A stretch of 64,000 nucleotides of DNA from Chaetorhynchus papuensis (GCA_013396525.1 VWYX01000253.1:842780-906779); one strand, 5' to 3'. Counted from the first letter of the stretch, positions 23,541-33,769 are shown. The notes: generated from the letters alone by a model not told the origin. Translations and numbers: made by a program.

Positions 23541-23863
23541 GGCAGCTGCTGGCTCGGGGTGGCCCAGCAGAGCAGGCTGGGGCAGGGGCAGGTTTGGGGG
23601 CACCTCTGGGGCTGTCCCTGCTCCTGCACCATCCTCTGTCCCGTGTCCCTGTGCCCGAGCCGAGGATGCCACGTCGGGCCCTTGGAGCAGGGTGGCATTT
23701 ACTGTGTGGCTTTTCGGCTGTGCCCAAGCAGACCCCAAACCCCGAGTTTCCCCCCGTCCCTCCCCGTGTCCCACAGTGCAGACCCCAAACCCCGACACCC
23801 CGCGCTGTGGGAGCTGCTGGAACACGGGCTGGGAGAGGGGCACTCGGCTCCGGGCTGTCTGAA
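23541..23863. other. G+C-rich spacer with spaced 18-bp direct repeat
   Basis: An 18-bp word, GCAGACCCCAAACCCCGA at 23778-23795, occurs in near-identical form at 23728-23745, 50 bp upstream. Open frames on both strands (for example 23594-24199 plus, 201 codons) reflect low A+T content and show no recognised domain. Confidence 0.5.
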
Positions 23864-23876
23864 CTCCATCTAGTGG
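23864..23876 (-). promoter_or_regulatory. Candidate CTCF binding site
   Basis: The minus-strand 13-mer CCACTAGATGGAG matches the known vertebrate CTCF core (CCACYAGRKGGCR) at all positions but one. It sits between a G+C-rich spacer and the CpG island. Site orientation is minus, which matters for loop models. Occupancy is not shown by sequence. Confidence 0.5.
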
Positions 23877-24219
23877 CAAAAACCTCGGCATTTTGTGGCC
23901 GTGGCAACCCTGGTGGGTCTGGATCGGGGCTGATCTCCCCCAGAGATGGGCTTAGATCCTTCCGTGGCAGCTGGAAACTTGACCTGGGTCACTCCTGGGT
24001 GCATCCAAGCCAGGAGCTGCCGGTCTCCCAAGGGTTAAAGCCCAGGCGCTGCTGTTCTGCGCTGACAATGAAGGCATTCCGTGGTGAAGAAAAGCAATCC
24101 TGGTGTAATAAAGGGGAAAAAAAAATGCAGGGAATTCTGGCTGGATGGCAAAGCAGGAGCTCCTGGCAGTGTCAGAAGTATCTGTCCATCTTTTTATAGA
24201 CTTCTGTTGGCCCATGTGG
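23877..24219. other. Spacer, nothing recognised
   Basis: No gene or transposon is seen. An A-run near 24116-24124 is simple sequence. Confidence 0.5.
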
Positions 24220-24350
24220 GTCACTGTTATCCGAGCCCTGTAAGAGGAAATGAAGGAGGATATAACAGCAGATAGGATCTGAGCGCTGCTCTCGCTCTTA
24301 AATATTCAAAAGACTTTTATGAGGGATGGGATTAAAATGGAGAGATTTTG
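24220..24350. promoter_or_regulatory. Candidate conserved noncoding element
   Basis: This short A+T-richer block has CTGTTATCC near 24223, GGATATAACAGCAGATAGG near 24257, CTTAAATATTCAAAAG near 24297 and ATTAAAATGG near 24330. GATA-like words occur twice. Confidence 0.3.
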
Positions 24351-24779
24351 CTGATGCTCTGTGGAAGAGATGGTTATAAAGAATAACAATGGGCTGTGCT
24401 GGGGGTCACAGATGGGGCTGCCGGGGAAGGGGGGTCCTGCCCAGGCCTGGGGCTCTGCCCCCTGTGGAAAAGCCCCTCTGGCCCAAGATCCGTGCCCAGG
24501 AGGGAGGAAAAGGGGGCAAACTGCCGAGTTCCTCGTGTGCCAGCTCTTGGGGAGGGTTTCCTTCCAGCTGCCCTGGGGTTTTTATGGATTTAGAGCTGGG
24601 CTGGGGGAGGTCCCCTGTCCCAAATCCCAACCAAGGCCTTGTGTGGGTTGGGCTGAGCCTCGGTTTTAGCGAGATAAATTCATCTGCTGAGGCCGGGGAG
24701 CGTTTCCCTGCCTGTGCACAGAGCCAGGGGTTCCTGCGCTTCCAAAGTGTTCCAGACATCCCCGGCTGTCTCCTCACAC
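24351..24779. other. G+C-rich approach to CpG island
   Basis: No gene is supported. Long frames on both strands (24389-24937 plus, 24406-25029 minus) overlap almost completely. I treat both as products of low stop-codon density. Confidence 0.45.
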
Positions 24780-25272
24780 TGCCGGGGACCTTACGGTGCA
24801 ACCCCCTCGGCCCCAAAGCACAAAGCCCGGCCCGGAGAGCAGCAGGGCCGCTCCGGAGCTCGGGTGCTGAACGTTCCCGGCGCATCCCGGGCAGGAGCTG
24901 CGGTGTCCCGGAGGGAGCGGCGATGGGATGGGGATAACGAGCCTGGCACCCCCGGGGGCACCGGGCCGGGAGCTGCCCCGGCAGAAATCCCTCGGGAATC
25001 CCAAACCGGGAGCACAAAGGGCCCGGCACAGCCCGGCCGGGCCGGGGGGCGGCTGCCGCGGCCGCGCTAATTGCGGCGCGCTTAATGAAGGCAGACGCGG
25101 AGCGGCTGCTCTCATTAAAATATGAAAACGGTGCCAGGCGCTGCCCCGAGCAGGGGGAGAGATCCCGATCCCCGCTCAGGGATAGCCCCGGTGGAGCGGG
25201 GAAGGGGAGCCGGGATGAAGGGACCGTTCCTCGCGTTCATCGGGGCCCTTCCCGTGCGGCGGCCCCGAGCTC
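24780..25272. promoter_or_regulatory. CpG island, truncated by assembly gap
   Basis: CpG dinucleotides are dense, with GGCCGGGCCGGGG-type runs and a NotI-type GCGGCCGC core near 25058. Inside it, 25065-25125 carries GCTAATTGCGG, CTTAATGAAGG and CATTAAAATATG, an A+T-word cluster embedded in CpG-rich DNA. That pattern is often seen at promoters or enhancers of developmental transcription factors. The island runs straight into the N gap, so its far end and any exon are missing. Confidence 0.6.
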
Positions 25273-25760
25273 NNNNNNNNNNNNNNNNNNNNNNNNNNNN
25301 NNNNNNNNNNNNNNNNNNNNNNNNNNNNNNNNNNNNNNNNNNNNNNNNNNNNNNNNNNNNNNNNNNNNNNNNNNNNNNNNNNNNNNNNNNNNNNNNNNNN
25401 NNNNNNNNNNNNNNNNNNNNNNNNNNNNNNNNNNNNNNNNNNNNNNNNNNNNNNNNNNNNNNNNNNNNNNNNNNNNNNNNNNNNNNNNNNNNNNNNNNNN
25501 NNNNNNNNNNNNNNNNNNNNNNNNNNNNNNNNNNNNNNNNNNNNNNNNNNNNNNNNNNNNNNNNNNNNNNNNNNNNNNNNNNNNNNNNNNNNNNNNNNNN
25601 NNNNNNNNNNNNNNNNNNNNNNNNNNNNNNNNNNNNNNNNNNNNNNNNNNNNNNNNNNNNNNNNNNNNNNNNNNNNNNNNNNNNNNNNNNNNNNNNNNNN
25701 NNNNNNNNNNNNNNNNNNNNNNNNNNNNNNNNNNNNNNNNNNNNNNNNNNNNNNNNNNNN
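25273..25760. other. Assembly gap, 488 N
   Basis: The bases are unknown. The gap lies at the edge of a CpG island, where short-read coverage often fails in birds. A first exon or promoter could be hidden here. Open frames reported across the gap are meaningless. Confidence 0.98.
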
Positions 25761-26199
25761 TGCTCAGAGGGAGGGAGATGGGTCAGGAGAACGAATTCCC
25801 CCTCCCGACGTTCCCTTCCAAGCAGGAACTGCTTCCACAAGGCTGCTCCCGGGGGTAGGCAGTGCTGCCCTCAGTTCCTCACCAGCCAGAGCTTCCAAAA
25901 ATCCAGCTGCTCCCGTCATAACTCCCCCAGTGCTGCCAAAAGCACCCGTCGGGATGGGTGGCAAATCCACGCGTGGGTATTCTGAGAAAATAGAACAACT
26001 TGGCCTTGCATTCAGGGAATTGTGGTGCGTTTTTCTCTTAATCCACTCTGCAGTCACCGGAGTTAACTCCGTGTGAGAGCCACGAACCGCAGCTGTAAAT
26101 CCCGCAGCTCTGGGATGAGAAACTCTCGTGGGTCCCTAGGAAAAACTCTGCAAGGCAACTTCCCATCCCTCCGAAAACAGAGAAAAAGGAAAGGGGGTT
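25761..26199. other. Spacer after gap, nothing recognised
   Basis: No gene is supported. CpG content falls quickly after the gap, so most of the island lies upstream of it or inside it. Confidence 0.45.
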
Positions 26200-26720
26200 A
26201 AACGCCTAAAACTGTGATTCCACTTGGGATAAAGCATGAAGAGTTTCTATGAAGTTATCATTTTAAAAAAAAATAGAGATTTGAGAACAGCTTGGCCTGG
26301 AACAATATTTCAGGCATGGCTAGCTGTTAAAAATAAGCTAATTCAGAAGAGCCACATTTAAATAAATATAATGCAAAGGCATAATGGCACAGATAATAGT
26401 TTTGAATGGGGAATTCTAATGACTTTGAGGGCATTTTACAGGGCAATTAATACACATGAAAATGCTGCTCTATTCAACCGATGGAAAGAAAGGAAAATAA
26501 AATAAAATAAAGCCGGCAGAAAGAGAAAGGGAGATGGTTGTGACTGGTAAAAATAGGGTTTGATTTTCTTTTCAATAGGATCACTGCTTACAAACATAAT
26601 AAAAGGAAAAATAAGCATGTCAGGTTCTATAATGTGGCTTGTGAAATCCCCAATGATTGGTTTCTAAAGAGGGGCAATTAGGAGCCTTTTTGCATATGCA
26701 TGTGACTTGTGCGGAGCGGG
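26200..26720. promoter_or_regulatory. Strong candidate conserved noncoding element
   Basis: About 500 bp of A+T-rich complex sequence. Words include GAAGTTATCATTTT near 26251, AAAATAAGCTAATTC near 26330, ATTTAAATAAATATAATGC near 26356, AGATAATAGTTTTG near 26392, GCAATTAATACAC near 26442, CCAATGATTGG near 26650 (two CCAAT/ATTGG words back to back) and GCATATGCATG near 26692. A short AAAATA tandem is at 26494-26511. Confidence 0.45.
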
Positions 26721-27084
26721 GCTTTCTCCGCTCCCTTCTTCTCCTCCTCTCTTCATCAACAGGCTAAAAATACCGCTCCCGTTGTACCCTGCAGCATCCT
26801 CCATCCCCTCCCCGCGGGGAGCGGGGCCGGGGGCGCGGGGAGCGGGGCCGGGGGCTGTGTCCCCTCCGGAGGGGACCAGCGGCGCTTTATGGGCTCGGGG
26901 CTCGCTGGCAGATGGGAGCCGGGGCTGCCGGGGAGAGGCTCTTGCTAAAAACTGCTGGTGAGGAGCTGCTCCAGGGGGAATCCCGGCGCTTTTCCCTCCG
27001 CAGCGGGAATTCAGGCAGCGCTCAGCGCTCGGGGCTGGCTCCCCCTGCCCCGGGACGGGGGTGGGAGGAGGAAAACAGCACATT
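26721..27084. promoter_or_regulatory. CpG-rich patch beside A+T-rich element
   Basis: G+C- and CpG-rich sequence directly follows the A+T-rich element. CTAAAAATAC near 26764 is close to a MEF2 site. Open frames of 84-139 codons overlap on both strands and have no domain. It may be a minor CpG island or promoter, but no TATA box or initiator is convincing. Confidence 0.4.
26816..26857. repeat. 21-bp duplication forming a G-quadruplex-prone run
   Basis: Two tandem 21-bp copies (26816-26836 and 26837-26857) each hold GGGG-AGC-GGGG-CC-GGGGG. Together they give six runs of four or five G with loops of two to three bases on the plus strand, an unusually strong quadruplex-forming pattern. Confidence 0.75.
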
Positions 27085-27170
27085 TATGGTTAAGTGGTTT
27101 TGGTGTTGGTGGTGTTCGGCCAAAGGTCAGTGACCTTGGAGGCCTTTTCCACCCGTAATGATTTTTAGTT
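27085..27170 (+). mobile_element. Possible CR1-type remnant
   Basis: The run 'gtcagtgaccttggagg', followed by 'ccttttccacccgtaatgat', resembles the end of a CR1 subfamily whose tail reads 'gatcttagaggtcttttccaacc...aatgatt'. The upstream part is poorly conserved. Confidence 0.45.
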
Positions 27171-27439
27171 CTCGTCCAAAATCCCTCTTTTCCCGGATTT
27201 CCCAGCGCTGCCTTTCCCGATGGAAAGGGCCAGGGTGCCCTGTGCTGCTGGGGAGGCTCCTCCACCCCCGGGCTGCCCATCGCGAGCTGCTGAGCCCCCG
27301 GCAGGGCTGGCTGGGGACAAGGTCACAGCTCTGCTGGCAGTGCGGGGCTGAGCCAGGGGGTCCCTGGGGACCCCGCGGCCCAAAACCCTCCCCCTGTGCC
27401 CCCCTGCCCATCTGCACCGGGCCTGAGCTGCCCCCGCCC
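27171..27439. other. G+C-rich spacer
   Basis: Open frames on both strands overlap and show no domain. No RNA or transposon is recognised. Confidence 0.45.
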
Positions 27440-27660
27440 CTGTCCAGATCTTGAGCTGCATTTCTGCAGTGTATAAATAAATATTACATATGCTAACAGA
27501 TGGTTCATTAGCCAGTTGTTATGGCAATCAGCATTTCAGCCAATTAAAATCCTTTCTCATAGCTTTAAAAATGTCAGTGATAGGGACATTTAAATGGCCA
27601 GAGAAAAAACAGCCCCTCTGTAGACTGGCACCAGGACAAAAGGCGTTTTCTGTGAGTTTA
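27440..27660. promoter_or_regulatory. Strong candidate conserved noncoding element
   Basis: This A+T-rich, non-repetitive block has GTATAAATAAATATTACATATGC near 27470, GGTTCATTAGCC near 27501, GGCAATCAGCATTTCAGCC near 27523, CAATTAAAATCC near 27541 and CATTTAAATGG near 27588, a 10-bp palindromic word. Boundaries with the G+C-rich spacers are sharp on both sides. Confidence 0.45.
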
Positions 27661-28701
27661 TGGAGGAAGGAAGAGGAGAAATAGAGTGAGAGTTGGAAAT
27701 CCTTTGTGCTGAAGGAGTGGAAGGTGCTGCCCCTGGGTAAGAATTAACGGGAGAGGTTGTTGGACATCTCCTCACCCAAATTACCCAGTTTGGGGTGACC
27801 ACTTGGGAACCCCAGAGGTGCATCCAGGACATCCCAGTCTCCCCTGGGGTTTTCCTGCAGGAATTCTCTGGGGAGGGCTCAGAGTTCAGCACCCACAGGC
27901 AGGGTCAGACCTTGTCCCCAGGTGTGCAGGAATTCCTGAGCTCCTGCTCCTCGGGAATGGCAGAGCCTTGCACCCCTTGTGCACATCCAGGCACAGGGAT
28001 CAGGACTGTCCCTATCCCTTGTGTGTGGATTAATGAAGGTAAAGTTGCTCACAGCTCTGGTGCAGACAGGGCAGGACCGGGTCTTTCCCCTGTCCCTGCC
28101 ACGTTCCAGGGGCTGCTGCTGCCCTGGCAGCCAGCACGGAGCAGGAGCCTGGATTTGATGAGTCACAGCCTCACCAGGGTTGATTCTCTTTTTCTAATCT
28201 CTGCTGTCTTTTGCAACCGTTTAGAGGAGCAAAAAATAGCTCCCACAGACAATCAGGACAGATTATTTTAATGAGAGCTCAAAGCTGAGAAACAAACGGC
28301 TCAAACTGAGCCTTCAAACATTTCTCCCCACGTCTGCAAGGAGCTGCACGATGCCTGAATCAGCAGGTCTGCAGCACGAGACGGCTGCTGCCAGGAGGGC
28401 AGGTTCCAACCCTCTTTTTTAATTTTTTTTTTTATCCCAGTAGCTGAACTGAACATCCCAAGTGGAAGCTGCCTGCGATCAGCAGCTCCATGCTCTGCTT
28501 GTAATTGTCTTTTGTCTGCTGGAGTCGGCAGTGCCCAGCTCCCACCTGCTCCTGACTCACTCCCTGCAAACCTCAGGGAGGGGAACAATCCCTTTGCTCC
28601 AACAGGCACAGGTAGGATGGAGCTAAAACCTTTCAAACCTTCCTTCCTTCCCGGATTGTGGGCACTTTTTAATGGTCATTGTTTGCTCAGTGGTTAATTC
28701 A
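27661..28701. other. Noncoding stretch, no gene seen
   Basis: This is mixed spacer. A plus-strand frame of 158 codons (27795-28271) shows no domain. T-rich simple sequence lies at 28416-28433. Confidence 0.45.
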
Positions 28702-28790
28702 GCCCAGCCTTGGACGTTCCAAGGGGCAGCCACAGCTTCTCTGGGCAGCCTGTGCCAGGGTTCCCTCACAGGGAACAGTTCCTTCCTGAA
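28702..28790 (-). mobile_element. CR1 LINE 3'-end fragment
   Basis: On minus, the blocks 'ccagccttggacgttcc', 'ggggcagccacagcttctct', 'gggcagcctgtgccagg' and 'cagggaacagttccttcctg' match the CR1 region just inside its 3' end. The terminal part ('actgtcccaggctgctcc') is missing. Confidence 0.8.
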
Positions 28791-29029
28791 GATGAAGATC
28801 TGGTGGAATATTGGGTCAGAACTGGAGGAAATTGTTGCATTTTCACAGAGGGATGGTTTGCTTCAGTAGGGAAAAGAGAACTCCCAGCAGACCCAGCACC
28901 TCCCAGCCTTTCGTGTCCCACAAGGGGATTCTGCAGCAGAGGAAGAAGCTTTGAGAACCACTCTGGCATTTCATCCTGTCTGTGTTATCCAGAGAATTCC
29001 CCATGACCCATAAATAGATTTTCCCCTTC
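28791..29029. other. Spacer, nothing recognised
   Basis: Short open frames only, with no motif cluster or transposon. Confidence 0.5.
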
Positions 29030-29275
29030 CCTTTATTTCTCGCCTCCCTTTTGGTCTGCGATGGCAGCTCCAAAAGCTTTAGAGCTGCTTCCTGATGGGC
29101 ATAAAAATATCATGAGTACTTGTTTAAACATCAGAAAGGTATTAGCTCAATTTTGCACTTCAATGCTACTAAGAATGTTTAGGCCCATTGGGCATGAATT
29201 TAATTTTCTTACAGGCTGCAGAGAGAAGAAAAATCAGCCTCCCTATCTGAGCATTAACTGCTGCTCCCTGTGACA
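29030..29275. promoter_or_regulatory. Candidate conserved noncoding element
   Basis: This complex A+T-rich block has GCATAAAAATATCATGAG near 29099, GTTTAAACATC near 29122, GTATTAGCTCAATTTTGCAC near 29139 and GAATTTAATTTTC near 29196. The plus-strand 70-codon frame through it has no domain. Confidence 0.35.
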
Positions 29276-30559
29276 GCTCAAAGCATCACCTTTCCAGGGC
29301 TCCAGGCTCCAAATGGTGCTGAAATGAAGTCCTGAGCAGGCAGAGGCCCCCAGATCTCTCCCCAGGGCTGTTCTGCACCTTTGCTCGGTGTTTGCACAGG
29401 AAAAGCTTCAGCAGGGTCACAATAATGAAATAATTCAGCCCCCACCAAACCCCACCACGCTCCCTGTGGCAGGAATGGCAGCAGCATCCCTGCTGCAGGA
29501 GGTGACAGCAGTGTCCCTGCTGCAGGCAGGGCTGGGATCAATGCATGCACTCATTTTTGCTCATTTTGCTCATTTCCCACATTTATGGGCCCTGACAAAG
29601 CCCTTCTCTTCCTCTTCTCTCTCGCCCACAGAAGAGGTGCAAGGCCACAGAGGGATTTATGATTTTAAAGGAATTTCCAGCTCTGAGCGTGGACATGCAG
29701 CCAGCTCCAATGAAGATGTGCTCTTGGGGGACTGGGGGCCCAGATTTGGAGCCTGGGCCGAGGTTCAGAGAAGCCTTAGCAGAGCATCCAAAAGTGACAG
29801 ATTCCTTTCTGTGCTCTGCCCAAACCTTGGATCCTTTGAAGCTCGCCCAGGGCTGCTGGGCAGGAGATCAGAGCCACAGGGAGGGAGTTTGGACCCAGGG
29901 ACCAGGGAAAAGGGTGGCAGTGAAAACAAAGGGAACAAAGGCAAACTCCAGTGGCACCGGTGCCCTCCACCATCTGCACATGTGCACCCTGGCCGTGCTG
30001 CAGAATTCCTTGGGGAATGGGATGCAGCAAGGGCCTGTTGGTGCAGAAGGAGATTTTGGATGCTGATCAAGGTACAGGTGGAAAAGGTTCCAGTGAATAA
30101 ATAAATAATTGTTGGAAAGCTGAAGGGAAGATGTGAGGATGAGATCAGAGAAAGCCCAAGGATAAAAGTCTGCAGTAAAGGAACAAATAATGCTGGGGCT
30201 GCCATTTCCTCTCACCATGATGGGCACGAGCCCTGCTCTGCCCAGGGATCTCCGGCATTGCTGCTGCTGTTACTGACATTACCAAGGTTAATTCTGACCC
30301 CTGGGGCTGCTCACTTAGGGGTGGGATTTTGTGCTTGCCTGAAGAATTAGGCTTCCACCAGCCTGTCCTACATCTGCCCCTGGGCAGGAGTTCCCCAGAG
30401 GAGGGGTTGGGAGCTCGGGGCCCTTCAGGGCTGTTTCCCCCAGGGCTGTTTTCCAGGAGCAGCACCACAGCAGCTCCGTGTGTTCCATGTTCCAGGTCTC
30501 GCCATCTCCTCTGAGCCTGAGGAACATCGATAAACACCGTGAAGAAGTCTGGTGTAAAT
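29276..30559. other. Noncoding stretch, no gene seen
   Basis: G+C-rich spacer. The longest plus-strand frame in the window (238 codons, 29388-30104) lies here and is overlapped by minus-strand frames of 119-146 codons. None has a recognised domain or a codon pattern distinct from flanks. A short AATAAATAAATAA run is near 30098. Confidence 0.45.
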
Positions 30560-31420
30560 AACAGGAGTTTCTGCCTATTCTAATCGATAAAATATTGTTT
30601 ATAGGAGCCCTCGTGGCCCTCTCAGCTGCAGTGGAAGGTCTGGCAGTGGGTTTATAAACTCGCTTTCCAGGTGGCTGTAACGGGGAGTGCTGCTCTGCCA
30701 GGGATGTAAATCAGGTTAAGGTTTGTAGCTCCTGGGTTTGCTGTTTCTGTAAAACACAAGTGGCCAGATATGGCTTTTTAAAAATTATTTTTCCTTGCTA
30801 GGCCGTGGCTTAATAAAGGGGGTGAAGAGGGTGGATGGATGTGCGGGAGGCGCAGAGGGCGGATGGATGGATTTTTGCAGTTAAACTCCATCGATGTCTT
30901 CTCACATGCAGGGAGAGGGAAACAAGCAAACAAATAACGTTGTGATGGATTCCCAGTATCTGCATTTAAAAGCCAAGCACCACACAGAAAGCACAATAAC
31001 TGCAGCCCATAACTCTCACTCTACAGAGCCAAACTGGGCACTGCTCTGCTAAATTATTTCCTTCTGCTGCCTGCATTTCAGACTCCTCTCTCTAGATTTC
31101 ATCTTGGCCTTTTGATATCCCACCAGCCAAAGTGCTCGTAGCAAACCACACCAAACCCCATCTTCACTTCTCAGAATATTAGTTCAATCCTTACAGCAAC
31201 ACTTGATTTGTGGAATGGTAAGAGAATATAAATAATTTCTTCTTGTTTTCACAAGATTAGTTGCCAGATGCAGAGCTAGAAATAAGGGATGAAAGATCTG
31301 TGCTTGCTGTTGGGCATCAAAATCCTTTAATGATTTATTAATGTCAACATTTTTATTTTCCATACAGACTGTTGTTCTGTGTGTGCCTGTTTATTTCCGT
31401 GCACAGCCAAAGGTCAGTGC
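30560..31420. promoter_or_regulatory. Cluster of candidate noncoding elements
   Basis: Two A+T-rich parts are separated by a GGATGG-rich patch (30830-30870). The first has TCTAATCGATAAAATATTG near 30579. The second (31020-31400) has GCTAAATTATTTCC near 31047, CAGAATATTAGTTCAATCC near 31174, AATATAAATAATTTC near 31216, TTTAATGATTTATTAATGTC near 31326 and a T-rich run. No repeat family is recognised. Confidence 0.35.
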
Positions 31421-32073
31421 TTGGAAAACAGTTGGAAAGATGTTTAAAAGTGCCTGAGAAAGCACCAGCGAGCCTTGGAAGCGGTCTGAAGAGCTTTTGG
31501 GATCTCTGTCCATAAACCCACACTTCTCTCCCTGCCAGAGGTGCCAGGTGCCCGCAGGCTTTGCTGCCCTGCAGGGCGGTGACCCCGCGGGTCTGAGCTG
31601 CTGGGAGGCACCGCTGGGGCTGGGGCTGGGCCAGCAGCTCCATCCTCTCCAGTGCTTTACCCTTTGGGCTGGGCCAGCAGCACTGGGCCCCCAGGAGCCA
31701 TCAGAGGTCATTTCCTGGCCCTGCCTGTGTCCCCAGTGCAGGGCTGCTGCTGCAGCTCGGACAGAAGGACGGACACTCCTCTGTCCATCCCTTCGTGCCA
31801 CAGGGAGCACCGGGGATCCCTCCCCACCTCAGCCTGAGCAGCTCTTCCTGCTGACCCAGCTCCCGAAGGTCCTTCCCAGCCCTGAGGGCTCTCTAATCCA
31901 GAGATTTATCCCCCCAGGTGTCTCTGCCCAGGAGGCCTCTTCTGCAGGAGCTCTTGAGCGGTTTCCTCTCGCTGCCTGCCCTGTCTGTCCCTCGGGGACA
32001 CCGAGGCTTTGCCTGGCACACCTGGGCTCTGTCCCTGTCCCCTCCTCGGTGACAAGTGCTCCCCATCAGCGTG
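31421..32073. other. G+C-rich spacer
   Basis: A 214-codon plus-strand frame (31497-32141) overlaps a 139-codon minus-strand frame and then runs into a CR1 fragment, which argues against it being a real gene. No domain is recognised. Confidence 0.5.
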
Positions 32074-32182
32074 GGAGTGCCCAGGGCCAGGTTGGAAGGG
32101 GCTCGGAGCACCCTGGGGTGGTGGAAGGTGTCCCTAAATGAACTTTAGTGTCCCTTCCCACCCCAGCCCCCTGTGATTCCGT
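32074..32182 (+). mobile_element. CR1 LINE 3'-end fragment
   Basis: In the plus direction this carries 'gggccaggttggaagggg', 'ctcggagcaccctgg', 'gtggaaggtgtccct', 'tgaactttagtgtccctt' and 'cccctgtgattccgtg', close to the CR1 terminus. The middle is slightly deleted between the 'tgtccct' and 'tgaactt' blocks. Confidence 0.8.
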
Positions 32183-32459
32183 GTCTGTGCCCTTACCTGC
32201 ACTGCAGCTCTGGATTCATGGTGAAATTCCTCTCCACGAATTCCCCAAAGCTTTCTGTCGAGTAGGAGCTGCTGCCTCCAGCACTGGAGGTGTTTTTGAA
32301 GGACACAGGAGTGCGTTCACTCACACAAACCCACACAAAAACTCCTCAGCATCGCTGAGTGCAGCTGATGTACCTGAGCAAAAGGAGCTCCAGGAGCAAG
32401 TGGGGCCATTGTCCTCCTGTCCATGGCCAGGCTTGAACAGCACTAAATGTCCAACAACA
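32183..32459. other. Spacer, nothing recognised
   Basis: Mixed sequence. The 208-codon plus-strand frame 32148-32774 starts inside the CR1 tail and crosses into the next A+T-rich block, with no domain recognised. Confidence 0.45.
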
Positions 32460-33235
32460 GGGGCAGAGAGCGACATCTTACAAATAAATTCTATTTACAA
32501 AACGTTCAGTACCTATGAAAAGCATGGAGGAGAATTACAATGCAAACCAGCTTCCTCTGACAACACAGCTGAAAACTTATTGACTTGGAAATGTGTGTTT
32601 GAGCTATCAAAAAGAGCAGTATTCAAATGGAAAACTCTCCCTTCCTTTTTAATCGTGGCAAAACTCTGTCCCGTGCATTTAGTAGATTTAGAACAATTTT
32701 CTAGCCGTGCTGTCTGGGAGAAAATGTCTTTGCCTGTAAGAGCACAGGTTCTTTTAATGGGAGTTGTCATCTAAATAATTCCATACATCAAGCAAAAAGA
32801 TAATTTATAAGGGGGGAAAAAAACCAGAGCAGCTTAAAGTCTCAGAGTCACCCACAAAATTGCTCATGAATGTGCTATTAGTTGGAGGTAAAAGTTAATG
32901 GAGAACTGCCTGGCCTCGGGGGACCAGTAAATGGGATACTGAGTCTGCTGCTCTAGGGCAGGATTTCAAAATTGGTCCGAGGCCGCCGTGATTTGAAAGA
33001 AGCTCCCGTCTGATGCTTATTTGTTGGTCTAAGTGAGATAATGCATTGATGAGCCTCGGCCTAATTCCAAATGAAAACCAGTTCCAGGATGATAATTTTT
33101 ATTATAGAAACGCTCAGAGGCCACAAACTGTGCCTGGATTTATAATTCCTGCCCATGGTACAAATCTCTCCCCCGAGCGAGCGCAGGAGGAATATCCATA
33201 AATAAATGTGGGGCTGCTCACAGGGCCGGGGACAG
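32460..33235. promoter_or_regulatory. Long block of candidate conserved noncoding elements
   Basis: Nearly 780 bp of complex, mostly A+T-rich sequence without repeats. Words include TACAAATAAATTCTATTTAC near 32479, ACAATGCAAACC near 32537, CATTTAGTAGATTTAGAAC near 32677, CTAAATAATTCC near 32771, GATAATTTATAAGG near 32799, CTATTAGTTGG near 32874, GATAATGCATTGATG near 33037, GATAATTTTTATTATAG near 33091 and CCATAAATAAATG near 33195. It probably contains more than one element. It is the longest such block in the window. Confidence 0.45.
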
Positions 33236-33292
33236 GCAGAAATAGGGCCGGGCTTGGGGGCTGGGATTTTACTGCTTCTGGATCTGGTCCCA

Positions 33293-33410
33293 TCCCTGGG
33301 AGCATCCAAGGCCAGGCTGGAGCAACCTGGGACAGTGGAAGGTGTCCCTGCCCATGGATGAGCTTTGAGGTCCCTCCCAGCCCAAACCATTCCGTTGTAG
33401 GATTTTATTA
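33293..33410 (+). mobile_element. CR1 LINE 3'-end fragment
   Basis: In the plus direction the blocks 'aaggccaggctggagcaacc', 'gggacagtggaaggtgtccc', 'tgcccatggatgagctttg', 'aggtccctcccagccc' and 'aaaccattccgttgtaggat' follow the CR1 3' terminus, including the start of the terminal short repeat. A young-looking copy. Confidence 0.85.
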
Positions 33411-33769
33411 TGTTTATATTTTTGGTTTTTATCTTTCATTTCTTGTTTTGTGTTTTTAATTTGCACAAATGGAGCTTAATTGACTTGTGATAAAGTGAGA
33501 CCATTCCTCAAGCTCCCTGAAAGCCCCAGTGGGGGAGAAACCACCTCACTCCAGCCCTGGGCCAGGATGTGAAAAGTACCAGGGAGGGAAAAACACCTGG
33601 AATTGTCTTCCACACGCACCCAACAGAGAAATTCCAACTCTTGCAGAGGAGGCAGAGCTTGGTGGGTTCAGTGTCTGTGCTGTGCTCCTCCCCTCTGCAG
33701 TAATTTATCGATAATTCCATTGCTCAGAGGGCTTTGGAGCCTGGGCTGGGAAGCTTTAGCATGAGCAGG
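33411..33769. other. Spacer after CR1
   Basis: T-rich sequence immediately follows the CR1 end (33410-33470). The rest is mixed spacer with TTTATCGATAATTCC near 33704. No gene is seen. Confidence 0.45.

Noticed and set aside
25085..25985. Open frames of 240-290 codons across the gap
   Set aside because: Most of their length is unknown bases, so the frames are artefacts of reading through N.
29388..30104. 238-codon plus-strand frame, the longest not crossing the gap
   Set aside because: It is overlapped by minus-strand frames of 119-146 codons, has no domain and shows ordinary spacer composition.
31497..32141. 214-codon plus-strand frame
   Set aside because: It ends inside a CR1 3' fragment and has no domain. 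The same objection applies to 34460-35068 and 40084-40695.
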